The notes: generated by a model from the letters alone, not told the origin. A stretch of 15,948 nucleotides of DNA from Hadesarchaea archaeon DG-33 (GCA_001515185.1 LQHI01000030.1:1-15948), one strand, 5' to 3'. Counted from the stretch's first letter, positions 6,582-14,303 are shown. Numbers and translations are program-made.

Positions 6582-7151
6582 TTAAATTTTTTTGGTTACG
6601 AGTTCTACCCGAGCGAGCGTACTGTAAATTGGCCCTTTAGGGGTCAGTGTACTCTGTTTCAGTTCAATTGCTTGAGCACGCGTCACTCCAAACTCTGCGT
6701 CGGTCATTTCTTTGATAAATGCCGCTAGCCGCTCCTTTTGTTTAGCCGTTTTAACCCGGGCAATTGTTAGGTGGGGGACGAAATCTCGCTCTGAGCGGAA
6801 CCCCAGTGGCCTCAACTCGCGGTCTATCCCTTGCTGGAGGCCGATGACCTCATCATGTCCCTCGGCCACTCCTGCCCACACGACTCGGATGTAGCGCAAG
6901 TTCGGGAAGACACCTATGCCCTTAACCCCGATGTCGAATTGCCCTGTTCCCGTAGCGGCCCTTTTCAACGCCTCAGCAATTTCACCAACCCTGTCTTCGG
7001 AAACCTCCCCGAGGAATTTCATCGTCACGTGGATGTTGGGTGGTTCGACGAGCTTGAGTTGTCCCCCGGTTGTCTGAAGTTGATCTTGGGCGGCCGCCAG
7101 TTTCTGTCTGACCGCCTCGTCGATATCGATTCCGATGAAAGCTCGCACCAT
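6582..7151 (-). CDS. thpR: RNA 2',3'-cyclic phosphodiesterase (2H family, ThpR)
   Basis: A 189-residue member of the LigT/ThpR 2H phosphoesterase family, which opens 2',3'-cyclic phosphates to 2'-phosphates and can join tRNA halves by 2'-5' linkage in vitro. The two catalytic motifs are present: HVTM at about 41-44 and HLTI at 127-130, with the usual N-terminal RAFIGIDI strand and the FVPHLTIARVK context. The frame extends 5 codons further to an ATG at 7166 that overlaps the stop of the upstream gene, but ATG 7151 is preceded at good distance by AGGTG and matches the usual family start. It is the third gene of a minus-strand operon with the HAD and Mth938-like genes; the 2'-phosphate product makes an RNA-end healing context plausible, which is inference. 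Confidence 0.9.
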   Translation of the reverse strand: MVRAFIGIDIDEAVRQKLAAAQDQLQTTGGQLKLVEPPNIHVTMKFLGEVSEDRVGEIAEALKRAATGTGQFDIGVKGIGVFPNLRYIRVVWAGVAEGHDEVIGLQQGIDRELRPLGFRSERDFVPHLTIARVKTAKQKERLAAFIKEMTDAEFGVTRAQAIELKQSTLTPKGPIYSTLARVELVTKKI

Positions 7152-7159
7152 TTGGACAC

Positions 7160-7501
7160 CTAGCATGTGACGTGAAATGCGCCGGCCACCTTTCGCCCTG
7201 CATTTGCCTCCTCGTTGTATTGTTTGAGGGCATCTGGGGTGATCTCATCGATTATCTTAACACCTTGTTTCACCGCTAATTCAGAAGCTTCTTTGTCAAC
7301 TTCGACGCAGCCTGACTGGCCAGTTCCAACTATGACCAGCTCCGGCTTCCCCTTGAGCAGGAAGTCGAACTCGTTAAGCGTGAACTCATGGTTTCGATTC
7401 CGTCTTCTGATCGAACCATCAGCTAAAATCCAAACATCATGGAGATAGTGCTTGCCATCCACGGTGATGCTCCCGAAGCTCGTTCCATCAATGCGAACCA
7501 T
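7160..7501 (-). CDS. Mth938-like (DUF498) domain protein
   Basis: A 113-residue protein of the Mth938/AAMDC family (PF04430): a compact alpha/beta fold with unassigned biochemical role, present in archaea, bacteria and, as AAMDC and NDUFAF3, in eukaryotes. Typical features are the N-terminal FGSITVDGKHYLHDVWI, the DFLL stretch, the central ELVIVGTGQSG (about residues 54-64), and the C-terminal helix with DALKQYNEE. Length is typical. Start ATG 7501 follows GGTGG at 4-5 bases. It lies 10 bases after the HAD gene and overlaps the longest possible frame of thpR, so the three are one transcription unit. No missing parts are seen. Confidence 0.85.
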   Translation of the reverse strand: MVRIDGTSFGSITVDGKHYLHDVWILADGSIRRRNRNHEFTLNEFDFLLKGKPELVIVGTGQSGCVEVDKEASELAVKQGVKIIDEITPDALKQYNEEANAGRKVAGAFHVTC

Positions 7502-7511
7502 TCAACCACCT

Positions 7512-8204
7512 TCATAACTTTTGAGTTTCAAATTTAACAACCTTTGGCAGGTCACGAACGCTCTCGATGATAGCGTCTGGGCCGTACTTTTCTAGGAGTT
7601 CCCGCCGCATCAGGCCAGTCAGCACGGCGACTGTTCGTGCGCCTAGGATTTTGCCGTCCCTCACATCATTCCAGTAGTCCCCCACAACCACGCAGTCCCT
7701 AGGGTCGAATCCAAGACTTTCGGCCGCGAGCCTTAAGATTTCGACCTTGGAGAAGTGGTGCTGCTTATTTAAATCATTAATCGCATCATCCCCTGTAACG
7801 ATAGCCTTCACAAATTTATCAAGTCCAAAACTCGCCAATTCCTCTTTTATTTGAGCCTTGGGCGCGATGCAGCTCGTGATGACCGCGATAGGGACACCCG
7901 CGTCGTTGAGCTTTTGAAAAACTTCCCTCACGCCCGGGATCAGCTTGCTGCCCGGGTCGTCCGCTCGATATCTTCGCAAAAACTCGAGCCAGAACTCATG
8001 CAGCTTTTGTTCTCGTTCTTTATTGAATGGTGCAGTAATTACATCATCAAGCGTGTCCGCAACATAATATTTTAAAAACTCATCCCACCCAAATGGTTTG
8101 TCCCCACGCTCTCTTAGCAGTTGATTGAAGACATCATAAAATCGTTTGAGAGTGTCGACCAGTGTGCAATCGTAATCAAATATAACCGCTTTTGCTGTAA
8201 TCAT
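7512..8204 (-). CDS. HAD-superfamily hydrolase (phosphoglycolate-phosphatase-like)
   Basis: A 230-residue haloacid-dehalogenase-type phosphatase. Motif I is DYDCT (residues 10-14) with nucleophile D10 and acid/base D12; motif II is VITS (108-111); the motif III lysine is in FSKVEIL (K153); motif IV is VVGDYWND (173-180) with Mg-binding acidic residues. A helical cap domain lies between motif I and motif II (about 18-85), as in type I-cap phosphoglycolate phosphatase or pyrophosphatase relatives. Substrate is unknown. ATG 8204 is preceded by AAGGGG. It is the first gene of the HAD / Mth938-like / thpR operon. Upstream on the same strand lie a 15-codon open frame (8263-8216) and an inverted repeat at 8298-8318 that overlaps the likely TATA region. 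Confidence 0.85.
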   Translation of the reverse strand: MITAKAVIFDYDCTLVDTLKRFYDVFNQLLRERGDKPFGWDEFLKYYVADTLDDVITAPFNKEREQKLHEFWLEFLRRYRADDPGSKLIPGVREVFQKLNDAGVPIAVITSCIAPKAQIKEELASFGLDKFVKAIVTGDDAINDLNKQHHFSKVEILRLAAESLGFDPRDCVVVGDYWNDVRDGKILGARTVAVLTGLMRRELLEKYGPDAIIESVRDLPKVVKFETQKL

Positions 8205-8297
8205 GAATTTTCCCCTTAAACAAGTACATCCTCTGCAGGCTTCTTATCTTTTTTCGGCTTCATTTAAACAACCCTAAAGAGGTTCTTTGCTTTAGAT

Positions 8298-8318
8298 GGT
8301 TAAAATTTGGGTTTAACC
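8298..8318. promoter_or_regulatory. Perfect inverted repeat, candidate operator upstream of the HAD operon
   Basis: GGTTAAA (8298-8304), a 7-base spacer ATTTGGG, and TTTAACC (8312-8318) form a perfect inverted repeat in the divergent gap between the HAD operon and broken queC. It overlaps the best A/T-rich promoter element for the minus-strand operon, so a bound protein would occlude TBP. The regulator is unknown. Confidence 0.35.
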
Positions 8319-8445
8319 TTTGCTGTGGAGTCGTCTTCTCGAACTGCTTGAACCATGCCAATCTAATCAAGCTTGAGTTCTCTTGAGATCTCATAATTGG
8401 GGGTGTTGAATTTTTATCTGCAGCATGTAAGTAAAAAAAGGGAAA

Positions 8446-8978
8446 ATGAAAGCAGTTTGTTTGCTTTCCGGAGGAATCGATAGCGCCACGGCGGCGGGGG
8501 CAAATTGCAACCAAAGAAATCGAAAGCGCGAAAAAAATCGCTGAGGCGCTGGGCGTCAAAAAGCACCGCGTTGTCGATATCTCATTTATGAAGGAGCTTT
8601 ACGGCCCTGGTGCCACTGTGCTTCTTGACGAGCACATGCCCATGCCCGAAAAGTTCGAGCAAAGCATAATCGTACCATTTAGAAATGGCATCCTGATCGC
8701 CATTGCCGCTGGGTATGCAGCGACAGTCGGTGGTATCTCTTGGTACCGAATCCAAGCTCACTGTAAAAAACCCGCTAGCAGACAAGACAAAAGCCGAAGT
8801 GATAAGGCTGGCCGTTGAGCTTGGGGTTCCTCTTGAGCTTACGTGGAGCTGCTACTTGAATCGCGAACTTCATTGTGGGCGCTGTGAGTCATGCCGAAAC
8901 AGAAAACGCGCATTCGAGGAGGCTGGCGTTAAAGACCCGACGATTTATGCGAAGTCAGAGCCCAAGCCATCAACGTAA
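8446..8978 (+). pseudogene. queC: Broken queC (7-cyano-7-deazaguanine synthase)
   Basis: Three pieces of a QueC protein lie in order in three different frames. Piece 1 from ATG 8446 reads MKAVCLLSGGIDSATA, with the PP-loop SGGIDS. Piece 2 (about 8498-8730) reads GQIATKEIESAKKIAEALGV and on through EQSIIVPFRNGILIAIAAGYAATVGG. Piece 3 (about 8732-8978) reads VVSLGTESKLTVKNPLADKT and on through the zinc site, where Cys residues of WSCY and CGRCESC lie, to TAA. Compared with the family, about 17-22 codons are missing between pieces 1 and 2, and about 28-35 between pieces 2 and 3; both losses change the frame. QueC makes preQ0, the precursor of archaeosine in tRNA. ATG, ribosome site (AAGGG) and TATA-like box near 8408-8416 are kept. 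It cannot give an active enzyme as written. Confidence 0.85.
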
Positions 8979-9031
8979 TCATAATCATTTGGCATCATCC
9001 GCAATGATCTTACCGTATTAGCGAATTTGCC

Positions 9032-9466
9032 CTATTGTTCCCCAAACTCCCACAGTGCAAGGCCAGTTGTTTGGTCGTATTCCCGTTCGAGTTTATTACC
9101 CAACAACTCTTGAAGGTGAAGTTCAGCCGCAAAAACCGTTGCATTAATCAGATGCCCCGCATAGGTCTTGCCCGTCTCGTCGGCGAGCACAGCATGAAGG
9201 TGCACAAATGGTTTGCCATCCTTGAGCGAGAGGTTGCCGAAACAACTCGCGATCTCCAGGGGCTTGTCGAGTTTAATTTGTTGGTACTCGTGTTTGACTT
9301 GGTCGTAGCAAGCCAGCTTTGCTTTCTTGACCGCACCGATTACGGTGAAGACCGCCATCATGACTCGTTTTTCCTTCGCAAACTTTTTGATCGACTGTAC
9401 GAACGCTGAATTGTGCTTGAGCCCACACAAGAAAAACCTGCCTAGCTTATAGCTTTCTGATTGCAC
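9032..9466 (-). CDS. PPC-domain (DUF296) protein
   Basis: A 144-residue protein of the PPC/DUF296 family, a trimer-forming fold found alone in prokaryotes and attached to AT-hooks in plants. Visible family features are the N-terminal YKLGRFFLCGLKHNSAFVQS, the central VFTVIGAVKKAKLACYD, the histidine cluster VHLHAVLAD followed by AGHLINATVFAAELHL (the His residues form the usual metal or ligand site), and the C-terminal REYDQTTGLALW. Role in prokaryotes is not established. The frame begins at TTG 9493, but GTG 9466 (VQSESYKLGRF) is preferred: GGGGGT precedes it and homologues start there. An A/T-rich element at about 9497-9510 would give a leader of about 10 bases. It is monocistronic, between broken queC and the FdrA-like gene. 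Confidence 0.85.
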   Translation of the reverse strand: MQSESYKLGRFFLCGLKHNSAFVQSIKKFAKEKRVMMAVFTVIGAVKKAKLACYDQVKHEYQQIKLDKPLEIASCFGNLSLKDGKPFVHLHAVLADETGKTYAGHLINATVFAAELHLQELLGNKLEREYDQTTGLALWEFGEQ

Positions 9467-9628
9467 GCTTACCCCCAACCCATATCTGCACAAAGGCTTA
9501 AGTTATTTGCACGATTCGAATAGACGTGCGCAAACTAGTTTTTCGACTAGATTTGGGTCCGGCTCCCAGCACGGATTGTCACACCCAAAATCTCTTTGGT
9601 TAATGCAGACAATTTCTTGCGGGATTAA

Positions 9629-10861
9629 ATGGCTGAGTTCGTCGAAATCTCTAGGTCAGGCCCGTCCGCCGCACAAGAGGCAATGAATACCTTCAAAGCC
9701 GGAAAAAATGTGGTGCTCTTGGGTGGTGGTGTTTCGCTGGAGGAAGAGGTTGAGCTCAAGCAAACTGCAGCTAAACGCGGACTCTTGCTCCTTGGCCCGG
9801 GATGCGGCACCGCTATCGTCGAGGGCGCAAGTTACGGATTCGCCAACGTGGTGCGCCAAGGCCCCGTGGGCATTGTCGGCACCCTCGGAACTGGGATTCA
9901 AGAAGTTTCATGTTTAGTCGATAATGTTGGAATCTCACACATTCTTGGAGTGGGTGCTCGCGACCTCTCGCAAAAAGTCGGTGGAATTGGTACGCTCTTG
10001 GCGTTGAAGTTTCTGGAGGCTGACGAGGCAACAAAGGTCATCGTTCTGGTAGGTGGGGCTCCAGCGACTAGCGTAGTCCACCTGGTTCTGGATGCAGTTG
10101 GCAAAATCAGGAAGCCCGCAGTCGTGTGTTTTCTTGGAGACGATGCAAAGCTTATTTCTAAGGCTGGAGTAACGCCCGCGGCCACGTTGGAGGACGCGGC
10201 AGCCAAAGCAGTTGCGCTGGCGAGTGGGGAAAAACCAAAGACAATCAGTTTCACGCTTCCTCCCAGTGAAGTCAAATCACTGGCCGAGCGAGAGCATTCA
10301 AAATTTGGCTATGGACAGAAGTACATTAGGGGACTCTTTTCAGGAAGCGGGTTGTGCACGGAAGCAATGGTGATCTTGCAGAAACTTGTGGGCGATATTT
10401 ACTCGAACGTTCCGCTCCGTCCAAGGTTGCGGTTGCCTGACCCCTACTCGAGCAAGCGCCATGCATGCGTCGATTTCGAGGCGGAGGAGTTTGCGCGAGG
10501 GGCACCTCACCCTATCATCGATTTAGATCTCAGGTGCAAACGAATCCTGAAGGAGGCGCGAGACTGGGAGGTGGCCACACTCTTATTCGATGTCGTGCTG
10601 GGGCAGGGCGCTCACCCCGATCCAGCATATGAGTTAACCAAAGCGGTTGAGGAAGCGAAGAGCATAACTGATCGGGAGGGGGGTTACCTCAGCGTGGTGG
10701 CGTCCGTAATTGGAACCTCTCGAGACCCGCAAAATTTACCTGTACAATGTAAGAAACTAGAAAAAGCCGGCATTATAGTTATGCCATCAAATGCTCAAGC
10801 GGCACGTATGGCCGCGCTGATAGCCACTCATGGAGATGTATGGAAAAAAATGAGTTTGTGA
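9629..10861 (+). CDS. FdrA-like acyl-CoA synthetase-fold protein lacking the N-terminal domain
   Basis: A 410-residue protein that aligns by eye with FdrA (AllF) of the succinyl-CoA synthetase alpha superfamily. Shared blocks are NVVLLGGGVSLEEEVELK (27-44), GLLLLGPGCGTAI (51-63), GIVGTLGTGIQEV (81-93), GVGARDLSQKVGG (107-119), the GAPHPIIDLDLR block (291-302) with its conserved His, and LLFDVVLGQGAHPDPA. In enterobacteria FdrA with YlbE and YlbF has been linked to oxamate carbamoyltransferase in allantoin use. Here the first roughly 110 residues of full-length FdrA are absent, and an in-frame TAA lies immediately before ATG 9629, so there is no hidden extension. The ribosome site is weak (GGGA). 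No YlbE/YlbF partner is in the window. Substrate is unknown. Confidence 0.8.
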   Translation: MAEFVEISRSGPSAAQEAMNTFKAGKNVVLLGGGVSLEEEVELKQTAAKRGLLLLGPGCGTAIVEGASYGFANVVRQGPVGIVGTLGTGIQEVSCLVDNVGISHILGVGARDLSQKVGGIGTLLALKFLEADEATKVIVLVGGAPATSVVHLVLDAVGKIRKPAVVCFLGDDAKLISKAGVTPAATLEDAAAKAVALASGEKPKTISFTLPPSEVKSLAEREHSKFGYGQKYIRGLFSGSGLCTEAMVILQKLVGDIYSNVPLRPRLRLPDPYSSKRHACVDFEAEEFARGAPHPIIDLDLRCKRILKEARDWEVATLLFDVVLGQGAHPDPAYELTKAVEEAKSITDREGGYLSVVASVIGTSRDPQNLPVQCKKLEKAGIIVMPSNAQAARMAALIATHGDVWKKMSL

Positions 10862-10909
10862 AAGGATAAATCGGGCTAAGCGATTAATAAGACCTGGAGG
10901 ACGAAACCG

Positions 10910-11830
10910 ATGCCACACGAGCTAATCATTGTGGGTGGGGGACCTGCTGGCTTGAGCGCCGGAATATACGGTATAAGGAGCGGTTTGAAGACTTTAATAC
11001 TTGAGAAGGCGGTGGCCGGAGGGCTAGCGGGAGAGGCTCCCTTGGTCGAGAACTACCCGGGCATGGATGCGATAAGGGGCATGGAACTCGTGGAGAAATT
11101 GAAAGCACACGCTGCGAAATACGTTGAGCTTAGAGAATTTGAACCTGTGAAGAACATAGAAGTCGGAAAGGATTTTTTGGTCCACACGGAGAAGGGCGAG
11201 TATCCCACAAGAGCTCTGATACTCGCGACCGGCACGACCCACAAAAAACTAGGCGTGAAAGGAGAAAATGAATTTTTTGGAAAAGGTATATCCTATTGCG
11301 CCACCTGTGACGGTTTTCTCTTCAAAGGCAAGAGAGTAGCGGTAGTGGGTGGAGGAAACTCTGCCGCGATGGATGCAATTTATCTCGACAGTATAGGATG
11401 CGATGTCACCTTAATTCACAGAAGGGACGAGCTCAGGGCTGAGGAGTATCTTCAAAAAAGATTCGCCGGTCAAGTTGATATCCGCTTGAATTCTGTGGTG
11501 GAGGAGATAACAGGTGATAATTTCGTGAAAGGGGTTCGAATACACAACACTAAGGAAAATACTAAAAAAGACCTCGAGGTAGCAGGAGTTTTCGTGTCGA
11601 TAGGAGAGGACCCCAACAGCGAACTCGCGGCGAAAATAGGAATTTCCCTTGATGAGGAGGGCTATATCACAACCGACAAAACCCAGAGGACAAACATCCC
11701 CAGAATTTATGCTGCGGGTGATGTAACGGGTGGAGTTAAACAGATTGTGGTAGCGTGCTCCAAGGGCGCGGTTGCTGCTTTATCGGCCTTCGAGGACCTC
11801 AGAAATCCCTACTGGACAAAAAAGGTGTAG
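10910..11830 (+). CDS. trxB: Thioredoxin reductase (FAD, NAD(P)H-dependent)
   Basis: A 306-residue flavoprotein of the thioredoxin-disulfide reductase family. It has the FAD-binding GGGPAG (9-14), the redox-active CATC motif in SYCATCDG (C130, C133), the second Rossmann motif GGGNSA (147-152), the HRRDELRAE stretch (170-178) that contacts the nucleotide cofactor, and the C-terminal FAD motif AAGDVTGG. HRR is typical of NADPH-binding bacterial enzymes, so NADPH is a reasonable guess. Start ATG 10910 has a strong GGAGG site about 8-9 bases upstream and a TATA-like TTAATAAG before it. The next gene starts 1 base after its stop. Its likely partner is the thioredoxin at 13276-13671. Confidence 0.93.
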   Translation: MPHELIIVGGGPAGLSAGIYGIRSGLKTLILEKAVAGGLAGEAPLVENYPGMDAIRGMELVEKLKAHAAKYVELREFEPVKNIEVGKDFLVHTEKGEYPTRALILATGTTHKKLGVKGENEFFGKGISYCATCDGFLFKGKRVAVVGGGNSAAMDAIYLDSIGCDVTLIHRRDELRAEEYLQKRFAGQVDIRLNSVVEEITGDNFVKGVRIHNTKENTKKDLEVAGVFVSIGEDPNSELAAKIGISLDEEGYITTDKTQRTNIPRIYAAGDVTGGVKQIVVACSKGAVAALSAFEDLRNPYWTKKV

Positions 11831-11831
11831 A

Positions 11832-12434
11832 ATGAACGACATCAAAAAATTTGTGCGATTCTACAAAAGCGATTTTGGTAGGAAAGTTCTGGCTAGAGAA
11901 GCGAATTATCTGAAAAAAGAGCTGAAAGATAGAAAAAAGATCCTCGACATCGGATGCGGGATCGGCTATTTTGAGGAAATGCTGCCCGGATTAAACATCA
12001 TTGGTCTTGATAATTCGAGAGAGATGTTAGAAGAAGCGAGAAAGAGTAGCAGTAAAAAATTTGTGTTCGGAGATGCAGAACACTTAGATTTCCCCGAGGA
12101 ATCTTTTGACGGCGCCTTCATGGTGACGACTTTGGAGTTTTTAGACGACTACAAAAAGGTCGTGGACGAGGTGGTTAGAGTCTTGGAGCCTAAGGGCAAA
12201 TTTGTGGCCATGATATTGAATCCGGAATCGGAGTACTTCAAATCCCACATGCACAAAGCAGATTCATACTTCAGAAAAATAAAACACACAAATCTAAAGG
12301 AAATAGAGAGCTACATCTCAAAATTATTCGCTATGACTGGTGAGTATTTTTTAGGGATACGAGGTCAGGAAGTCTTCGATACCCGTGATAAAAATCTGGC
12401 GTCTCTATACGTGGTTAAGGGAGTAAAAGTCTAA
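11832..12434 (+). CDS. SAM-dependent methyltransferase (class I, type-11-like)
   Basis: A 200-residue class I methyltransferase. Motif I is ILDIGCGIGYFEE (about 37-49), the acidic SAM-ribose residue is in IIGLDNSREML, the adenine-contact segment is FVFGDAEHLDFPEESFDGAF, and the post-motif III strand is KGKFVAMILNP. The acceptor is unknown. The frame is open back into trxB to 11772, but ATG 11832 is the real start: it lies 1 base after the trxB stop, so translation is coupled. The stop codon overlaps by four bases the stop of the convergent radical SAM gene. The tight link to thioredoxin reductase is of unknown meaning; a thiol or arsenic/metalloid methyltransferase is conceivable but the diagnostic cysteines are lacking. 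Confidence 0.85.
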   Translation: MNDIKKFVRFYKSDFGRKVLAREANYLKKELKDRKKILDIGCGIGYFEEMLPGLNIIGLDNSREMLEEARKSSSKKFVFGDAEHLDFPEESFDGAFMVTTLEFLDDYKKVVDEVVRVLEPKGKFVAMILNPESEYFKSHMHKADSYFRKIKHTNLKEIESYISKLFAMTGEYFLGIRGQEVFDTRDKNLASLYVVKGVKV

Positions 12435-13219
12435 CTGCCGACCTTCCTCGCTTTCGGCCGTTTGAGTTGTTTCAGCTTTTTCAGCCCCACAACTTTTTTT
12501 ACTTCGGCTTTTTTCGCCTCGTAAACTGAGCAAGCATTCATTCCTTTGAAATCTTTTTCAATTTCACCCAGTTCCTCCGGGGTCAGGGGCCTAACGGGGC
12601 TTTGCCTGAGAGGGGTATTGATCTGAACTTCATCTGGCTTAATTGTCCTCGCAATCGCCGCAATTTCTTTGGAGAAATCTTTGTTCTCCGGGACGAACAT
12701 CGCTTCAAGCGAAAATTTTCCCTTGAACTCCTCCCGGAATTTTTTCATTCCCTCGATGGTGTACGCAAGATGAATTCCCTTATGGGGGCGGTTTATTCGC
12801 TTAAAAATCTCCTCGTTAGGGGCGTCCAACTCCCCGATGACAATATCTGCTTGAGCAAGATCTCTTCTCACGTCCTCCCAATTCATCAGGGAGGAGTTCG
12901 TCAAGACGGCGATCGGGAGACCCGAGACCTCCTTCGCAACTTTTATAGCTTCACCCAAATTCAGAGCCAGAGTTGGTTCACCCGTCCCAGAAAAAGTCAC
13001 GACATCCGCCTCAACCTCTTTCATGACTTCCCGAAGTTCTAGCGCTACCCGCTCGGTAGGGACGAAGATCCTGCGTTTGGTTGTCAACTCCGTGGTCTTG
13101 CCCAGCGAACAATAAATACAGTCAAGCGAGCATACCTTTCCTTTCTCTTGGCAAATCAAATCTACTCCCAACGACCTTCCAAGCCGCCACGATGAAACAG
13201 GACCATAAACTATTTCCAT
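12431..13219 (-). CDS. Radical SAM protein, COG0731-like Fe-S oxidoreductase
   Basis: A 262-residue radical SAM enzyme. The [4Fe-4S] cluster motif C-x3-C-x2-C is in VCSLDCIYCSLG (about residues 29-40), the SAM-binding GTGEPT motif is in FSGTGEPTLAL (75-85), and LTNSS (about 109-113) is a typical strand. N-terminal VYGPVSSWRLGRSLGVD is characteristic of the archaeal COG0731-like group, whose substrates are mostly unknown. The C-terminus is a Lys-rich tail (KKLKQLKRPKARK) that could contact RNA. Start ATG 13219 has AGGTGA 4 bases upstream. It is 56 bases after the thioredoxin gene on the same strand and is probably the last gene of that operon. Its stop overlaps the methyltransferase stop tail to tail. 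Confidence 0.85.
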   Translation of the reverse strand: MEIVYGPVSSWRLGRSLGVDLICQEKGKVCSLDCIYCSLGKTTELTTKRRIFVPTERVALELREVMKEVEADVVTFSGTGEPTLALNLGEAIKVAKEVSGLPIAVLTNSSLMNWEDVRRDLAQADIVIGELDAPNEEIFKRINRPHKGIHLAYTIEGMKKFREEFKGKFSLEAMFVPENKDFSKEIAAIARTIKPDEVQINTPLRQSPVRPLTPEELGEIEKDFKGMNACSVYEAKKAEVKKVVGLKKLKQLKRPKARKVGS

Positions 13220-13275
13220 GGGTTCACCTTTGCCAGCCCATCATCTTTCCTTTAACCTTCCGTCAAATAGGGCCA

Positions 13276-13671
13276 TCAGAGGATATTCTTTATCCGCTGT
13301 TCCAAATGCTGCCTAGGCAAGGCCCCGGTGACTTGGTCCATTAATTTACCGTTTTTGAAAATCAACAAAGTTGGAACCGCCATTATGCCATATTTAGCCG
13401 CAGTAATCCGATTCTCACCGACGTTCAGCTTGCTAAAAACAACCTTCCCCGAATAGTCCTTAGCCAGTTCCTCGATGACCGGTGCGACCATGTGGCAGGG
13501 GGGGCACCATTGAGCCCAAAAATCGACCACGATGACAGGGTACTTCCTAATCGTGTCTTCAAACGTCTGGTCCGTGACCTGAATGGGTTTGTCGATTACC
13601 CCTTTTTTTCCCAAATATTTCTCCTCCAGCTCTTTCAATTTTCTCTTACGTATTTTATCTAGCTCGTCCAC
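13276..13671 (-). CDS. trxA: Thioredoxin with charged N-terminal extension
   Basis: A 131-residue thioredoxin-fold protein with the active site WCPPC (55-59) in VVDFWAQWCPPCHMVAP and the cis-proline in MAVPTLLIF (P100). The CPPC dipeptide differs from the classical CGPC and usually shifts redox potential. An N-terminal extension of about 25 residues, MDELDKIRKRKLKELEEKYL, is strongly helical and charged; similar leaders occur on some archaeal thioredoxins. The start is GTG 13671, because GGAGG lies 8 bases upstream; an overlapping ATG is out of frame. It begins 1 base after the stop of the membrane protein gene, so the two are coupled. The reductase at 10910 is the likely electron donor. Confidence 0.92.
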   Translation of the reverse strand: MDELDKIRKRKLKELEEKYLGKKGVIDKPIQVTDQTFEDTIRKYPVIVVDFWAQWCPPCHMVAPVIEELAKDYSGKVVFSKLNVGENRITAAKYGIMAVPTLLIFKNGKLMDQVTGALPRQHLEQRIKNIL

Positions 13672-13672
13672 A

Positions 13673-14287
13673 TTAAAGCCTCCGCCTTCCTCCCCTCTTC
13701 CTTACGAACAGAAGGGGAAAAACAATATCACTCACACAGCACGGAACCCACACCGCTATGAAGAGTATCGGAAAAATGAGCGGCAATAGCGGGATCCAGT
13801 CCGCCGGCGCCCCAAATGTCGTGAAATAAAATAGCGATGAATAAGTGCTCAACAACACGTGCCCGGCGTGTGGAAACCTTGTCCGAGACCACAACAGTCC
13901 GATTGCGATGCCAGCAAGCGCTGAGAGGGTTATGAGCCATGTGTGTTCGATGAAACATACGTGAAGAGTTATGGGGAGCCCAAGCAATACTCCCCCAATA
14001 TAAGGAAAAACTATATCGCTTGTCGAACATATTGCGATTGATCCGACGAAACCGATTCCCACTGCCACCGCGACGCCACCACGATATCGTCTGTACATAG
14101 CAGTAGTTACGAGCGCGCTCAATACGATGTGAAGGGGGTGCAAAACGTGGAAAATTATATGAGGGGTTTCGTAAGAAAACCCAACAAGGATCATAATGCC
14201 CATGAGAATCACTCCAGTAAGAGCTCCAAATGCCGTGAAGGGAGCGTGTCTCTTGAGTTCGTAAACGATTTGCTTTAGTAAACTCAA
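13673..14287 (-). CDS. Histidine-rich polytopic membrane protein, candidate metal transporter
   Basis: A 204-residue integral membrane protein with about six or seven hydrophobic segments (roughly 17-37, 45-65, 72-88, 95-112, 118-134, 141-158, 164-190). Polar residues that could bind metal fall in or near the helices: H43, H47, H50, H53 (HIIFHVLHPLH), H109, E114, H115, H140, H143 (FPHAGH), D91 and D187. The short motif SDIVFP appears twice (90-95 and 186-191). Cysteines are at 87, 111, 183 and 184. The frame is open far upstream into the regulator gene; TTG 14287 is chosen because AGGTGA lies 5 bases before it (GTG 14296 is the alternative). I know of no assigned function. Position behind a DtxR-type regulator suggests metal transport; the following thioredoxin suggests redox coupling. 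Confidence 0.75.
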   Translation of the reverse strand: MSLLKQIVYELKRHAPFTAFGALTGVILMGIMILVGFSYETPHIIFHVLHPLHIVLSALVTTAMYRRYRGGVAVAVGIGFVGSIAICSTSDIVFPYIGGVLLGLPITLHVCFIEHTWLITLSALAGIAIGLLWSRTRFPHAGHVLLSTYSSLFYFTTFGAPADWIPLLPLIFPILFIAVWVPCCVSDIVFPLLFVRKRGGRRRL

Positions 14288-14303
14288 TTGTTTCACCTTC
14301 CAT

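Noticed and set aside
6258..6728. 156-codon plus-strand frame overlapping the small membrane protein and thpR
   Set aside because: It crosses the end of a clear membrane protein and runs antisense to thpR; no promoter or family pattern.
8260..8559. 99-codon open frame on the minus strand across the queC start
   Set aside because: It is antisense to the QueC PP-loop piece and shows no family pattern.
13728..14303. 191-codon frame MEGETIEF... on the minus strand inside the membrane protein gene
   Set aside because: It has an ATG, but the product is hydrophilic and without pattern, while the other frame gives a coherent polytopic membrane protein with repeats and correct operon spacing.
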